From: Candidatus Nanopelagicales bacterium | Lineage (GTDB): Bacteria; Actinomycetota; Actinomycetes; S36-B12 | Assembly: GCA_028687755.1 (NCBI GenBank) | Contig: JAQTZL010000015.1 | Location: 1 to 48,389, forward strand | Direction: 5' to 3' | Length of the DNA: 48,389 nucleotides | Shown: piece after piece, positions 9,644 through 18,469 of the stretch | Numbering within the stretch: the stretch's first letter is position 1 | Layout: each line of letters starts with the position of its first letter | The notes under the pieces: generated by a model | The model's database searches: none | What the model was told of the DNA's origin: nothing | The model's input: the letters and a program-made list of their open reading frames with translations, nothing else | Position numbers and translations under genes: made by a program

Positions 9644-10162
9644 ATGACTATGACCGCAACCTTGCACACCTCACAGGGTGACATCAAGCTCAACCTGTTC
9701 CCTGACCACGCGCCAAAGACCGTTGAGACCATCGTGGGCCTTGCTGAAGGCACCCTGGAATGGACCAACCCAAAGACTGGCGAAAAGTCCAACACACCGT
9801 TGTATGACGGCACTGTGTTCCACCGTGTGATCGATGGCTTCATGATCCAAGGTGGCGACCCACTTGGCACCGGCACCGGCGGCCCAGGCTTCCGTTTTGC
9901 CGATGAACCACATCCAGAGCTTGTGTTTGATCGCCCTTACTTGTTTGCAATGGCTAACGCTGGCCCAAACACCAACGGTTCACAGTTCTTCATCACTGTG
10001 GCACCAACTGCATGGTTGAACTTCAAGCACACCATTTTCGGTGAAGTTGCAGATCAAGCATCACGCGATGTTGTCGACAAGATCGGTAGCACCAAGGTTG
10101 GCCCTGGCGATCGTCCACTTGAGCCAATCACCATTAACTCAGTCACCGTTACGCGCGACTAA
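9644..10162 (+). CDS. ppiA: Peptidyl-prolyl cis-trans isomerase, cyclophilin type
   Basis: A 172-residue cyclophilin that catalyses cis-trans isomerisation of Xaa-Pro bonds in the cytoplasm; no signal peptide is present. The cyclophilin core is clear: FHRVIDGFMIQGGDP with the catalytic Arg, FAMANAGPNTNGSQFFIT, and WLNFKHTIFGEV. The ATG at 9644 is preferred over the upstream TTG at 9611 because AGGA sits 8 bases before it and the protein then begins as the family usually does. It is 11 bases upstream of the rhomboid gene, so the two probably form an operon. This pair opens the actinobacterial division cluster near the origin. Confidence 0.95.
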   Translation: MTMTATLHTSQGDIKLNLFPDHAPKTVETIVGLAEGTLEWTNPKTGEKSNTPLYDGTVFHRVIDGFMIQGGDPLGTGTGGPGFRFADEPHPELVFDRPYLFAMANAGPNTNGSQFFITVAPTAWLNFKHTIFGEVADQASRDVVDKIGSTKVGPGDRPLEPITINSVTVTRD

Positions 10163-10173
10163 TTACTGATTCG

Positions 10174-11037
10174 ATGAACGAGCACACAGGTTCCAAGGCG
10201 GAGCCTGTGTGCTCTTCTCATCCCGATCGCGTTTCGTACATCAAGTGCGCACGTTGCGATAATCCAATTTGCACTGAGTGCATGATCCCCGCATCTGTTG
10301 GCTTTCAATGCCCCACATGTGTTGGTAACACAAAGGTTGCCAAGGTTGTAACACCAGTAGGCGCAACCGTTGTTGAGAAGCCTTACGTCACGTATGCACT
10401 TATTGGCATCAATATCGTCGTGTTTCTTCTGCAGTTCTCCATGGGCATTGACGAGTCGTCAAAGCAATACGGAATGTGGCCTGCTGGCATTGCCATGGAG
10501 GGAAGTTACTGGACGCTCATGAGTGCCGCGTTCATGCATGCCTCACCACTACACATCGCATTCAACATGTACATCTTGTTTGTGATGGGACAAACGCTTG
10601 AGCGGATTTTCGGCCACTCGCGTTTCATCGTGCTGTATCTGCTCGCCGCACTGGGTGGTTCCGTTGCGTCATATTGGTTTAGTGATCTGCGAACGGTTTC
10701 GGTTGGCGCCAGTGGCGCAGTCTTTGGCTTGATGGGTGCATTTGTGGTCGCGGGCCGTCGATTGAAATTCGACATTACTCAGGTGTTGATTTTGCTCGGC
10801 ATCAACTTGGCCTTCGGCTTCATCGGGTCAGGCATCGACTGGCGGGCGCACCTTGGGGGCATGGCCGTCGGCGCACTGGTCGCTGCGATTTTCGTATTTG
10901 CACCGCGCAACAACCGAGTGTTGATTCAAACCTTGGGCTGCATTGCTGTCTTGGTGGTCTTGCTCATCCTCGTAGCGATGCGTACATCAGCGATTCAGGA
11001 ACTTCTGGCACCCTTCGTGCCGGGAATTGCGACCTAA
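10174..11037 (+). CDS. Rhomboid intramembrane serine protease with N-terminal zinc ribbon
   Basis: A 287-residue rhomboid protease predicted to cleave membrane proteins within the bilayer. An N-terminal Cys/His zinc-binding module (Cys13, His16, Cys25, Cys28, Cys33, Cys36, Cys46, Cys49) precedes six or seven membrane segments starting near residue 72. Catalytic Ser180 lies in GASGAVFG and His226 in RAHLGG; Asn131 (HIAFN) matches the oxyanion-stabilising residue. All expected active-site residues are present. Substrates are unknown. The gene follows ppiA by 11 bases and converges on crgA, the order seen in many actinobacteria. Confidence 0.93.
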   Translation: MNEHTGSKAEPVCSSHPDRVSYIKCARCDNPICTECMIPASVGFQCPTCVGNTKVAKVVTPVGATVVEKPYVTYALIGINIVVFLLQFSMGIDESSKQYGMWPAGIAMEGSYWTLMSAAFMHASPLHIAFNMYILFVMGQTLERIFGHSRFIVLYLLAALGGSVASYWFSDLRTVSVGASGAVFGLMGAFVVAGRRLKFDITQVLILLGINLAFGFIGSGIDWRAHLGGMAVGALVAAIFVFAPRNNRVLIQTLGCIAVLVVLLILVAMRTSAIQELLAPFVPGIAT

Positions 11038-11074
11038 CTCGCCACCCACAACCCTCCAGTCACACAGGACACAG

Positions 11075-11106
11075 TTATCCCCAGGGATATCCACAGGTGT
11101 GGACGA
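11075..11106. promoter_or_regulatory. Cluster of three DnaA-box-like 9-mers
   Basis: Three near-consensus DnaA boxes sit in 32 bases of the convergent gap between the rhomboid gene and crgA. They are TTATCCCCA at 11075-11083 (+), ATATCCACA at 11087-11095 (+) and TCGTCCACA at 11098-11106 (-). Each differs by one base from TTATCCACA or TTGTCCACA. No dnaA, dnaN or large AT-rich unwinding element is present, so this is not a complete origin. It may be an accessory DnaA-binding site near oriC. Some 9-mer matches are expected by chance, but the tight grouping is notable. Confidence 0.4.
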
Positions 11107-11127
11107 ATTACACGCGTGTAAGTAGGG

Positions 11128-11394
11128 CTACTGCCACTTCGTGGACAAGAAAAAGCCCACGATGATGAAGCCGAATCCGATTCCCACATTCAGGATGGGA
11201 GCCATCGCATTCATGAAACCGATCTGCGGGCCGGCGATGTAGTACACGACGATGTAAATCAAGCCCACCACGAAACAGGCCACCATCAAAGGTGCCAACC
11301 AGCGAGGGGATCCAAGCCTGGCGATCTTGTGCTCACCCATGGTTGGAGGCGCTTGATAGCCGAGGTCCTTCTTACGCTTCTTGGACACCGGCAT
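11128..11394 (-). CDS. crgA: Cell division protein CrgA
   Basis: An 88-residue integral membrane protein of the divisome, conserved in actinobacteria, where it helps recruit septal peptidoglycan enzymes. The sequence shows a basic cytoplasmic N-terminus (PVSKKRKKD), two membrane segments (about 33-55 and 66-85) and a C-terminal tryptophan (STKW), as in known CrgA proteins. The ATG at 11394 is preferred over the GTG three codons upstream because AAGGGTG lies at a suitable distance before it. It is transcribed away from trpG/pabA, and its 3' end faces the rhomboid gene. Confidence 0.92.
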   Translation of the reverse strand: MPVSKKRKKDLGYQAPPTMGEHKIARLGSPRWLAPLMVACFVVGLIYIVVYYIAGPQIGFMNAMAPILNVGIGFGFIIVGFFLSTKWQ

Positions 11395-11460
11395 GGCACA
11401 CACCCTTCACTCAACGAGGCGGGCTAGTGCGCACACCTCAACCCTGAGAAGATACCGCTT

Positions 11461-12081
11461 GTGACCCGAATCTTGGTTGTGGACAACTACGACAGTTTTG
11501 TCTTCAACATCGTCCAGTACCTCGCCCAGCTCGGTGCCGAGGTCACGGTCAAGCGCAATGATGAAGTCACCACCACCGAAGCCCTCGAGTACGACGGTAT
11601 TTTGCTCTCCCCTGGGCCAGGTACCCCAGAAGACGCAGGAGTCTGCATGGCGATCGTGCGCGAATGCGGTGGCAAGGTGCCGATCTTCGGAGTGTGTCTT
11701 GGCCACCAAGCAATTGCAGCCGCATTTGGCGCAACGGTTGATCGCGCACCAGAGCTTGTCCACGGCAAGGTTTCCGCCGTTCATCACGGTGAGATCGGCG
11801 TGATGGCAGGGCTACCTGATCCTTTTACGGCTACTCGCTATCACTCACTTGCTGTTGAGCCGGCAACGATGCCTGACGAACTTTTCGTTACCGGACAAAC
11901 AGATACCGGAATCATCATGGGCCTTCGTCACCGAACGATGGCAATTGAAGGCGTGCAATTCCACCCTGAGTCAGTACTGACCGAAGGTGGACATCGCATG
12001 CTGGCGAACTGGTTAGCGGAGTGTGGCGACACCAACGCAGTGAAAAACAGTGAAGGATTGGCCCCTGTCGTCAATCACTGA
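11461..12081 (+). CDS. pabA: Glutamine amidotransferase component of anthranilate/aminodeoxychorismate synthase
   Basis: A 206-residue class I glutamine amidotransferase that releases ammonia from glutamine for anthranilate or aminodeoxychorismate synthase. The nucleophile Cys79 is in GVCLGHQAI, and His168 and Glu170 lie in VQFHPES, completing the triad. The family signature SPGPGTPEDAG is at 50-60. The start is GTG at 11461, with GAGAAG upstream. In actinobacteria this gene sits between crgA and pknB and is often named trpG or pabA; no partner pabB or trpE is in the window. It converges on pknB, 36 bases away. Confidence 0.93.
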   Translation: MTRILVVDNYDSFVFNIVQYLAQLGAEVTVKRNDEVTTTEALEYDGILLSPGPGTPEDAGVCMAIVRECGGKVPIFGVCLGHQAIAAAFGATVDRAPELVHGKVSAVHHGEIGVMAGLPDPFTATRYHSLAVEPATMPDELFVTGQTDTGIIMGLRHRTMAIEGVQFHPESVLTEGGHRMLANWLAECGDTNAVKNSEGLAPVVNH

Positions 12082-12117
12082 CAACAGATCGACGTGGCCC
12101 CACTCCTCAAGTAAAAG

Positions 12118-13818
12118 TTACGGTGCAACTGGTGGTGCAGATACGGGCACTGCGCGACCAACCGTGATTGTCACAACTGAACCTCGATCAAGTTTTGATC
12201 CCGCTTGTGGTGATTGCGCCAAAACCTTGCCCGCAACATCAGCCCCGGTGTCTTGGTAAATCACCTGAGGATCAAAACCTGCTTGCACAATGTCACTGCG
12301 TGCCTGTGCTTCTTGCTTATCAACAACCTGCGGTACCGAGACTGAGCCGGATGCGATCGTGATTGCAACCGTGCTACCCGCATTGACCTGCGTTCCTTCA
12401 AGTGGCGACTGTGAAAGCACGTAGCCCGCTGGTTGATCAGAGTCCTCTTCAGTAATGGGACCCAATTGCAAATTGGCATCAAGCAGCGCCGTGCGCGCAT
12501 CATTCACAGACGACAAGCCAACAAGTTGTGGCACTGTGGCTTTTTCCTTACCGCTGCTCACGGAGACATTGACCGCTTGGCCCTCTTCAATAGTTTCACC
12601 AGAAGCGGGTTGCTGCGCAATGATGCGACCTTCAGGGCGATCAGAAACTTCGGCGCTTTGAGCACCGAGGGTTAACTTGTTGGCAAGTAACAGTTCTTGA
12701 GCACTTTCAACCGTGAGACCTTCAAGATTGGGTACAGAAACGCGAGCGACTCCACCGCCGCCCAGGACAAACTGACCAACGAGTAACACCGCGGCAACCA
12801 AACCAAGCACAACTGCCCCAGCTACTGCCCAGAAACCAAAGCCACGGCGACGCTTAGGTTGACGTGAACGCGCGTATTCAGCGATACCTGCAGCTTCAAC
12901 TGGCGCAAGCATTTGCGTGTGATCGTCAGCCATCACCACCGGAACGGCTGCAGTCATTGGCCCACCCTGAATCATGCGCTCAACATCTGAACGGAATTCA
13001 GTAGCGGTTTGGTAGCGCTGATCAGTGCGCTTGGCCAAGGCTGCAAGCACAATCAAATCGATTTCAGGAGAAACCCCGTTATCGATCTGCGATGGCGGAG
13101 TTGGCATCTCAGAAACGTGTTGGTAGGCAATAGACACAGCGGACTCACCAGTAAATGGTGGACGACCTGTCAGAAGTTCGTAGAGCAATACACCCGCGCT
13201 GTAAAGATCGCTGCGGGCGTCAACGACCTCGCCGCGTGCTTGCTCTGGCGAAAGATATTGCGCCGTGCCCATCACAGCTGAGGTAGCAGTAACCGAAGTA
13301 TTGAGTTCATTAATCGCGCGAGCGATACCGAAATCCATCACCTTTACATCGCCGCTGCGAGTCAGCATCACGTTGCCCGGCTTGATATCGCGATGCACAA
13401 TTCCGTGACGATGCGCGTAATCAAGTGCGGAAAGAACACCAGAAATAATTTCGAGCGCACGCTCAGGGAGAAGGCGACGCCCCGACGTCAATAACTGACG
13501 CAAGGTCATGCCATCGACATATTCCATAACGATGTACGGAACGACTTCTTGAGGGCCGCCACCCTCAGCATCCAGGCGATCTTCGCCGGTGTCGTACACG
13601 GCAACAATGTTCGGATGATTGAGGGCTGCAGCGGATTGAGCTTCCCGGCGAAAGCGCACTTGGAAATCTGGATCGCGTGCTAAGTCAGGGCGCAAGATTT
13701 TGATTGCAACGCGTCGACCTAATCGCACGTCCCGTGCTTCATGGACTTCAGCCATGCCGCCGCGCCCAATGACCTCGCCAATTTCATAGCGATCACCGAG
13801 CATGCGTACGTCGCTCAC
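12118..13818 (-). CDS. pknB: Ser/Thr protein kinase PknB with PASTA domains
   Basis: A 566-residue membrane kinase that controls cell-wall growth and division. The kinase domain (about 10-275) has the glycine loop GRGGMAEV, Lys40 (VAIK), catalytic Asp144 (HRDIKPGN), Asp162 (DFG) and activation-loop threonines (TSVTATS). One membrane helix (about 327-352) precedes three extracellular PASTA repeats (about 358-425, 427-490, 493-556), which in the family bind muropeptides or lipid II; the M. tuberculosis homologue has four. The start is GTG at 13818 with GGAGG four bases before it. It is the last gene of the leftward fhaA-fhaB-pstP-rodA-pbpA-pknB operon. No pknA lies between it and pbpA. Confidence 0.95.
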   Translation of the reverse strand: MSDVRMLGDRYEIGEVIGRGGMAEVHEARDVRLGRRVAIKILRPDLARDPDFQVRFRREAQSAAALNHPNIVAVYDTGEDRLDAEGGGPQEVVPYIVMEYVDGMTLRQLLTSGRRLLPERALEIISGVLSALDYAHRHGIVHRDIKPGNVMLTRSGDVKVMDFGIARAINELNTSVTATSAVMGTAQYLSPEQARGEVVDARSDLYSAGVLLYELLTGRPPFTGESAVSIAYQHVSEMPTPPSQIDNGVSPEIDLIVLAALAKRTDQRYQTATEFRSDVERMIQGGPMTAAVPVVMADDHTQMLAPVEAAGIAEYARSRQPKRRRGFGFWAVAGAVVLGLVAAVLLVGQFVLGGGGVARVSVPNLEGLTVESAQELLLANKLTLGAQSAEVSDRPEGRIIAQQPASGETIEEGQAVNVSVSSGKEKATVPQLVGLSSVNDARTALLDANLQLGPITEEDSDQPAGYVLSQSPLEGTQVNAGSTVAITIASGSVSVPQVVDKQEAQARSDIVQAGFDPQVIYQDTGADVAGKVLAQSPQAGSKLDRGSVVTITVGRAVPVSAPPVAP

Positions 13819-13860
13819 CTAGCCTCCATCACGTTAAGACTTCTATCTTCGCAGGTTCAA

Positions 13861-15309
13861 TCACGATTGCTTGAGTATGGCCTGCATAACTTTCTTAGCA
13901 ATTGGTGCCGCCAAGCCGTTACCGCTGATTTCAGAGGTTCCCGCCTGCTCAATACACACCGCAACCGCAACTTTTGGGTTTTGCGCTGGGGCAAATGAAA
14001 CGAACCATGCAACAGATGGCCGGTCATTACCTGTTTGTGCAGTTCCAGTTTTGCCGGCGACGTCCACTCCAGAAATCCGTGCGTTCGAACCAGTGCCGTT
14101 GTTCACCACATTAACCATGAGTTCGGCTTCAGTAGCGGCATTCGCAGCAGTCATCGCTTGCTTAAACACTGAAGGTTGTGTGGTTTGCAAGACCGAAAGA
14201 TCAGGTCCGCGAATTTCTTGCACCATGAACGGGTTCATGAGCACACCCTTATTGCCAATAGCTGCACCCACCATGGCCATTTGCAGTGCAGTTGCACGCA
14301 CTTCATATTGCCCAATGGCACTCAGCGATGTTTGTGGCGCATCTGGGTCTTCAGGGAAGGTTGATCGAGCGGCACGAAGAGGTAATTCAAAACGCGAATC
14401 AAAGCCCATGAGTTGGGCTTGGGTGCGAAGCGCATCTGCCCCTAATTCATTGCCCAACCACGCAAAAGCGGTGTTGCAGGAAATTGCAAGTGCCTGACGC
14501 AAGGTCACCATGCCACCGGGACCACAAGCAGTGCGATTCCAGTTATTGATGCGCTTGGTCGAATTAGGCAACTGGTAGGTCTTTGGCCCAGGCAGCAATG
14601 AATCAGGCGTAAATCTTCCTGATGCCAGTGCCGCTGCAGTGGTCACCAATTTGAAGGTGGAGCCGGGTGGGTTCAATGCCACGATCGGCCGATTCAACAA
14701 TGGCTTATCTGGATCAGCAGTCAAAGATTCGTAGTACGTACGAATCTCAGCAGGCTTATGCGTGGAAAGAATGTTGGGATCAAAGGATGGTGACTGAGCT
14801 GATGCCAAAATCTTGCCCGTAGACGGCTCAATCGCAACAACAGCACCAACTTTGGTACCTAACCCTTCGTAGGCGGCAACCTGCGCATCAGGATTAATGG
14901 TCGTAACGACGGATCCACCTTGAATTTGCCGACCAGCGAAGAGTTGTTTCGTGCGATCAACAAAGAGCAGATCAGAACTGCCATTAAGAATTTTGTTTTC
15001 CGTGCGCTCTAGGCCGGTTGCTCCATAGACGAGTGAATAGAACCCAGTAATTGGTGCGTAGAGCTCGCCGTTGGAATAGACGCGCTGATAGCGAAGGGTG
15101 TCTCCCGTTTCAATGGAACGAGCAGCTGCATCAGTGGAAACCACGATCGGCCCACGTTCCCGGTCATATTGCGCAAGGAGTTGGCGTTGATTCCCTGGGC
15201 GATCGCGATAGTCAGCAGCCTTAAACACTTGAATGAAGGTGACGTTGGCAATCATGGCCAGTAGCAAGATTGCGAACACTGCACCGATGCGTCGAATTGG
15301 TCGATTCAT
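13861..15309 (-). CDS. pbpA: Penicillin-binding protein A (transpeptidase)
   Basis: A 482-residue class B-like penicillin-binding protein that crosslinks peptidoglycan at the septum. One N-terminal membrane anchor (about 7-28) precedes a short dimerisation region and the transpeptidase domain. Ser217 and Lys220 form the SxxK motif (PPGSTFK), Ser277-Asn279 the SxN motif (SCN), and Lys420-Gly422 the KTG motif (AGKTGTA). All catalytic motifs are intact. Its start codon overlaps the rodA stop by 4 bases, indicating translational coupling with its glycosyltransferase partner. In M. tuberculosis PbpA is a PknB substrate. Confidence 0.95.
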   Translation of the reverse strand: MNRPIRRIGAVFAILLLAMIANVTFIQVFKAADYRDRPGNQRQLLAQYDRERGPIVVSTDAAARSIETGDTLRYQRVYSNGELYAPITGFYSLVYGATGLERTENKILNGSSDLLFVDRTKQLFAGRQIQGGSVVTTINPDAQVAAYEGLGTKVGAVVAIEPSTGKILASAQSPSFDPNILSTHKPAEIRTYYESLTADPDKPLLNRPIVALNPPGSTFKLVTTAAALASGRFTPDSLLPGPKTYQLPNSTKRINNWNRTACGPGGMVTLRQALAISCNTAFAWLGNELGADALRTQAQLMGFDSRFELPLRAARSTFPEDPDAPQTSLSAIGQYEVRATALQMAMVGAAIGNKGVLMNPFMVQEIRGPDLSVLQTTQPSVFKQAMTAANAATEAELMVNVVNNGTGSNARISGVDVAGKTGTAQTGNDRPSVAWFVSFAPAQNPKVAVAVCIEQAGTSEISGNGLAAPIAKKVMQAILKQS

Positions 15310-16700
15310 ACGCGCCTCACCACCTGGGTGAGCGCTTCATCAACTGGTGGCACAAACACATCAGGGCGTCGAGCGCGATCTGAGATGCGAATCAACAGCG
15401 CAATGATCACCCAGTTAGCGACGAGTGATGAACCGCCGTACGAAAGGAAAGGAGTAGTCAGGCCGGTGAGAGGAATAAGTCTGGTGACACCACCGATAAT
15501 GACGAACACCTGAATGGCCAACACGATGGAAAGACCAACAGCGAGCAACTGACCAAAGGAGTCACGCACGGCGATTGCAGTGCGAAGCCCTCGCTCAATC
15601 AAAATGCCGAAGAACAACAGCAAGGCGCACATGCCTACGAGTCCAAGTTCTTCACCAATGGCGGCAACAATGAAGTCGGTGTTCGCGAACGGTACGAACT
15701 CTGGATATCCCTGACCAAGACCGCTGCCAAAGAGTCCACCGCTGGCAAAGCCATAGAGTGATTGAACTAATTGGTAACCGTCGCCATTGCTATCTGCCCA
15801 TGGATCCCACCAAATATTGACTCGCAAACGTACGTGCCCAAAAGCGAAGTACGCCATCGTCGCGCCGATCACAAACAGCGATCCGCCAATAATCAACCAG
15901 CCGCGTCGTTGAGTTGCGATGTAAAGCATGCAGACGAACAGGCCAAAGAACAGCAAGGAAGTACCAAGATCTCGCTGAAAGATCAGTACTCCAAGTGAAA
16001 TAATCCAGGCCACTAGCAGTGGGCCAACATCCTTGGGTCGAGGAAAACCCACGCCGAGGAACTTGGTGCGGACAAGTGCAAGTGAATCTCGCTTCACCAC
16101 AAGATAGCCGGCAAAGAAAATGGTTAAGAAAATCTTTGAGGCTTCGGCAGGCTGGAATGACAACCCGAAGAACTGAACCCACAAACGAGCACCGTTCACG
16201 GTCTTGCCAACAAGAGGCAGTAATGGCAACAACAAGCCAAGGAGCCCGAGGAATCCAAAGGTGTAGGTAAATCGTTGGAGGCGTCGGTGATCGCGCACCA
16301 AGATCAACACAGCAATGAACAAGACCACCGCAACGGCAAACCACGTGAGTTGTGCGTACACGTCAGGGGTTGGAACAGGTGCATCGTTACGTGCTGCACG
16401 TTGCGCCGTTGCCACGTCGATGCGATAAATCATCACCAAGCCCAAAATCGTGAGCAAGGTGGCAATTGGCAAGAACAAGGGATCGGCGTACTGAGCTTTC
16501 AATCGCACAGTGATGTGCATGGCGCCGGCGAGAACGCCAACAATGAGCACGGTGATCCACAACCGTGGAGTCATGCCTTCACCCGTGGCCCAAGCAATTT
16601 GCATGGTTCCAGCAACACCGAGCAACCACGCACCAATCACCAACATCAATTCGGTGTTTCGACGATTGGGTTGCCGGGTTGGCACAGAAGTGAAGGCCAC
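15306..16700 (-). CDS. rodA: Peptidoglycan glycosyltransferase RodA/FtsW
   Basis: A 464-residue SEDS-family polytopic membrane protein that polymerises lipid II into glycan strands with its partner PbpA. About ten or more hydrophobic segments are visible. SEDS hallmarks include FQPAEASKIFLTIFFAGYL, FQRDLGTSLLFFG, the GSGLGQG loop, ANTDFIVAAIGEELG and LTGLTTPFLSYGGSS. The frame is open upstream to 16745, but the GTG at 16700 is chosen because it shares one base with the pstP stop (TAGTG), the usual coupled arrangement, and an extension would run into pstP. It also overlaps pbpA by 4 bases. Confidence 0.94.
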   Translation of the reverse strand: MAFTSVPTRQPNRRNTELMLVIGAWLLGVAGTMQIAWATGEGMTPRLWITVLIVGVLAGAMHITVRLKAQYADPLFLPIATLLTILGLVMIYRIDVATAQRAARNDAPVPTPDVYAQLTWFAVAVVLFIAVLILVRDHRRLQRFTYTFGFLGLLGLLLPLLPLVGKTVNGARLWVQFFGLSFQPAEASKIFLTIFFAGYLVVKRDSLALVRTKFLGVGFPRPKDVGPLLVAWIISLGVLIFQRDLGTSLLFFGLFVCMLYIATQRRGWLIIGGSLFVIGATMAYFAFGHVRLRVNIWWDPWADSNGDGYQLVQSLYGFASGGLFGSGLGQGYPEFVPFANTDFIVAAIGEELGLVGMCALLLFFGILIERGLRTAIAVRDSFGQLLAVGLSIVLAIQVFVIIGGVTRLIPLTGLTTPFLSYGGSSLVANWVIIALLIRISDRARRPDVFVPPVDEALTQVVRRV

Positions 16701-17974
16701 TAGTTCACAGCTCCAGGGCAACCAGCTGTGGTCGTCAACTGACATTCAGCTGCGCGAGTGGAAAGTTCATTAATAATGCGTTGCGCATCTAGAGCATCAG
16801 CAGCAGGAATCCCTTTTGACACAAGTTCTTGATCAAAGAGAGGCAACTGACCCACAGAAATTGTGCTGTCTGTGCTGATCGTGTTGAGCGAGAAACCGAC
16901 GAGTGATCCGGGAACGCCGTTGTACACCGCGACCGTGCCAGTTCCTGGATTCCCATTCACGCTGACGTACCACTGGGAGGCCAACCACATGCGCCCAAGC
17001 ACAGCAGCAATGCCAATCAGCAACGCAACGAGCACCACGATCGCAGTAACACGCACAAATCTTCGTCGACGAACCTCGCGAGTGCGAACTTCAAGTGCGT
17101 TGGCCGGGGTGGCCGCAGCTGCTCTCTCGGCAGCGACCAGGACATGTTCAGGATCTGGTTGTGCATCCAGCGGAAACGACACTCGTGGAAGGCGTTCCCG
17201 AACCCGCAATTCGCCCGCAGCGCCAACAACAACGGGCAGGGTCTGGGAATCCTCGATGCTGACATCAAAATCAATCACGTCGGCAACCACAACGGTGACG
17301 TTGTCTGGAGCCCCGCGTTCCAGCGCAAGATCAACAAGACGCGTCACACATCCGGTTGGTTCACTACTGGAGAGCGCGGAATGGATTTCTTCGGGTGTTA
17401 ATACGCCCGAAAGACCATCTGAACACAGCAGATAGCGATCAGCAGCACGAGCTTCGCGAACAGAGAAATCTGGTTCAACAGGGTTGATGCCATCGAGCGC
17501 TCGCATCAACAAGGAGCGCCTGGGATGGTGTGCCGCTTCTTCCTCGGAAATCTGACCTGAATCAACGAGGGTTTGCACATACGTGTGATCGTGAGTGAGT
17601 TGTGACAACTCACGATTGCGCAACATGTATGCGCGGGAGTCACCAACATGCACAATGGCTAAGCGATCACCAGTCCAATAAATACCAGTGACGGTGGTAC
17701 CCATACCTTGCACTTCTTCATCTTCTTGCACCAACGAAACAATGGTTTCACCAATGCGATCAACAGCATCCGTGAGTGCAGTAACAGGATCAGTCGGTGG
17801 ATTGGCATCAAGCTCAGCGAGGATTGCAATCGCGGTGGCGGAAGCAAGTTCACCTGCGGCGTGACCACCCATGCCATCGGCAACAACTAATAGGCGAGGG
17901 CCGGCATAGCCAGAGTCTTCGTTGCCTTGACGTACCAGGCCAACATCGGAGCGAGCCGCATAACGTAATTGCAT
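16700..17974 (-). CDS. pstP: Membrane-anchored PP2C Ser/Thr phosphatase PstP
   Basis: A 424-residue PPM/PP2C phosphatase that dephosphorylates PknB and other division proteins. The catalytic domain (about 1-240) shows RQGNED (Asp20), VADGMGGHAAGE (Asp33, Gly34), VGDSRAYM, LLCSDGLSG and GAPDNVTVVV, the expected metal-binding set. A flexible linker leads to one membrane helix (about 309-330) and an extracellular domain of about 92 residues with two Cys near the C-terminus. It lies between fhaB (12-base gap) and rodA (1-base overlap) in the operon. Confidence 0.95.
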   Translation of the reverse strand: MQLRYAARSDVGLVRQGNEDSGYAGPRLLVVADGMGGHAAGELASATAIAILAELDANPPTDPVTALTDAVDRIGETIVSLVQEDEEVQGMGTTVTGIYWTGDRLAIVHVGDSRAYMLRNRELSQLTHDHTYVQTLVDSGQISEEEAAHHPRRSLLMRALDGINPVEPDFSVREARAADRYLLCSDGLSGVLTPEEIHSALSSSEPTGCVTRLVDLALERGAPDNVTVVVADVIDFDVSIEDSQTLPVVVGAAGELRVRERLPRVSFPLDAQPDPEHVLVAAERAAAATPANALEVRTREVRRRRFVRVTAIVVLVALLIGIAAVLGRMWLASQWYVSVNGNPGTGTVAVYNGVPGSLVGFSLNTISTDSTISVGQLPLFDQELVSKGIPAADALDAQRIINELSTRAAECQLTTTAGCPGAVN

Positions 17975-17986
17975 GACGCCTCCGCT

Positions 17987-18466
17987 CTACTTCTGAAGTT
18001 GCAGTGTGGTGCGACCAACGCGAAGTGCAACACCAACGGGAAGCGCTGTTGGTGCTGTAATGCGAGTGCGATCAATCCAAGTGCCATTGGTTGAACCGAG
18101 ATCTTCAACCATCCAAACACCATCGACATTAAACACTCGTGTGTGACGACTTGATGCGTAATCGTCATCAACGACAACTGTTGAATCTGGTGCGCGCCCA
18201 ATGGTGATGTCGGCAGTGCCAAGTGGAATCACAGTGCCAGTCAAAGCACCCTCAGTCACCAAAAGTTTTGCTCCGCGCACCTTCGCTGATTTGGTGCGCT
18301 TAACTTTTGTTGGCTTAGGCGGACGTTGCGTACGACCAAGGGCAATTGGGCGAGCTTCAGCAGGTTGCATGAGATCTCGGCGAAGCACAAGAACAGTTGC
18401 GAGAACAAATAGCCAAAGCAAGCCTAAAAACGCTAGGCGCGCGAGGGTAAGTCCGAGTTCGGACAC
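17987..18466 (-). CDS. fhaB: FHA-domain membrane protein FhaB (FipA-like)
   Basis: A 159-residue protein with an N-terminal membrane anchor (about 8-28), a basic linker and a C-terminal FHA domain (about 75-158) that binds phosphothreonine. FHA signatures are TIGRAPDST, SSRHTRV and LGSTNGTWID. In mycobacteria this protein links PknB signalling to the divisome. It is 3 bases downstream of fhaA and 12 bases upstream of pstP, on the same transcript. Confidence 0.93.
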   Translation of the reverse strand: MSELGLTLARLAFLGLLWLFVLATVLVLRRDLMQPAEARPIALGRTQRPPKPTKVKRTKSAKVRGAKLLVTEGALTGTVIPLGTADITIGRAPDSTVVVDDDYASSRHTRVFNVDGVWMVEDLGSTNGTWIDRTRITAPTALPVGVALRVGRTTLQLQK

Positions 18467-18469
18467 GAT

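Noticed and set aside
11075..11106. A full replication origin
   Set aside because: Only three near-consensus boxes, no dnaA or dnaN beside them and no large AT-rich element.
16863..17435. Plus-strand frame opposite pstP
   Set aside because: Lies opposite a complete PP2C gene and has no family pattern of its own.
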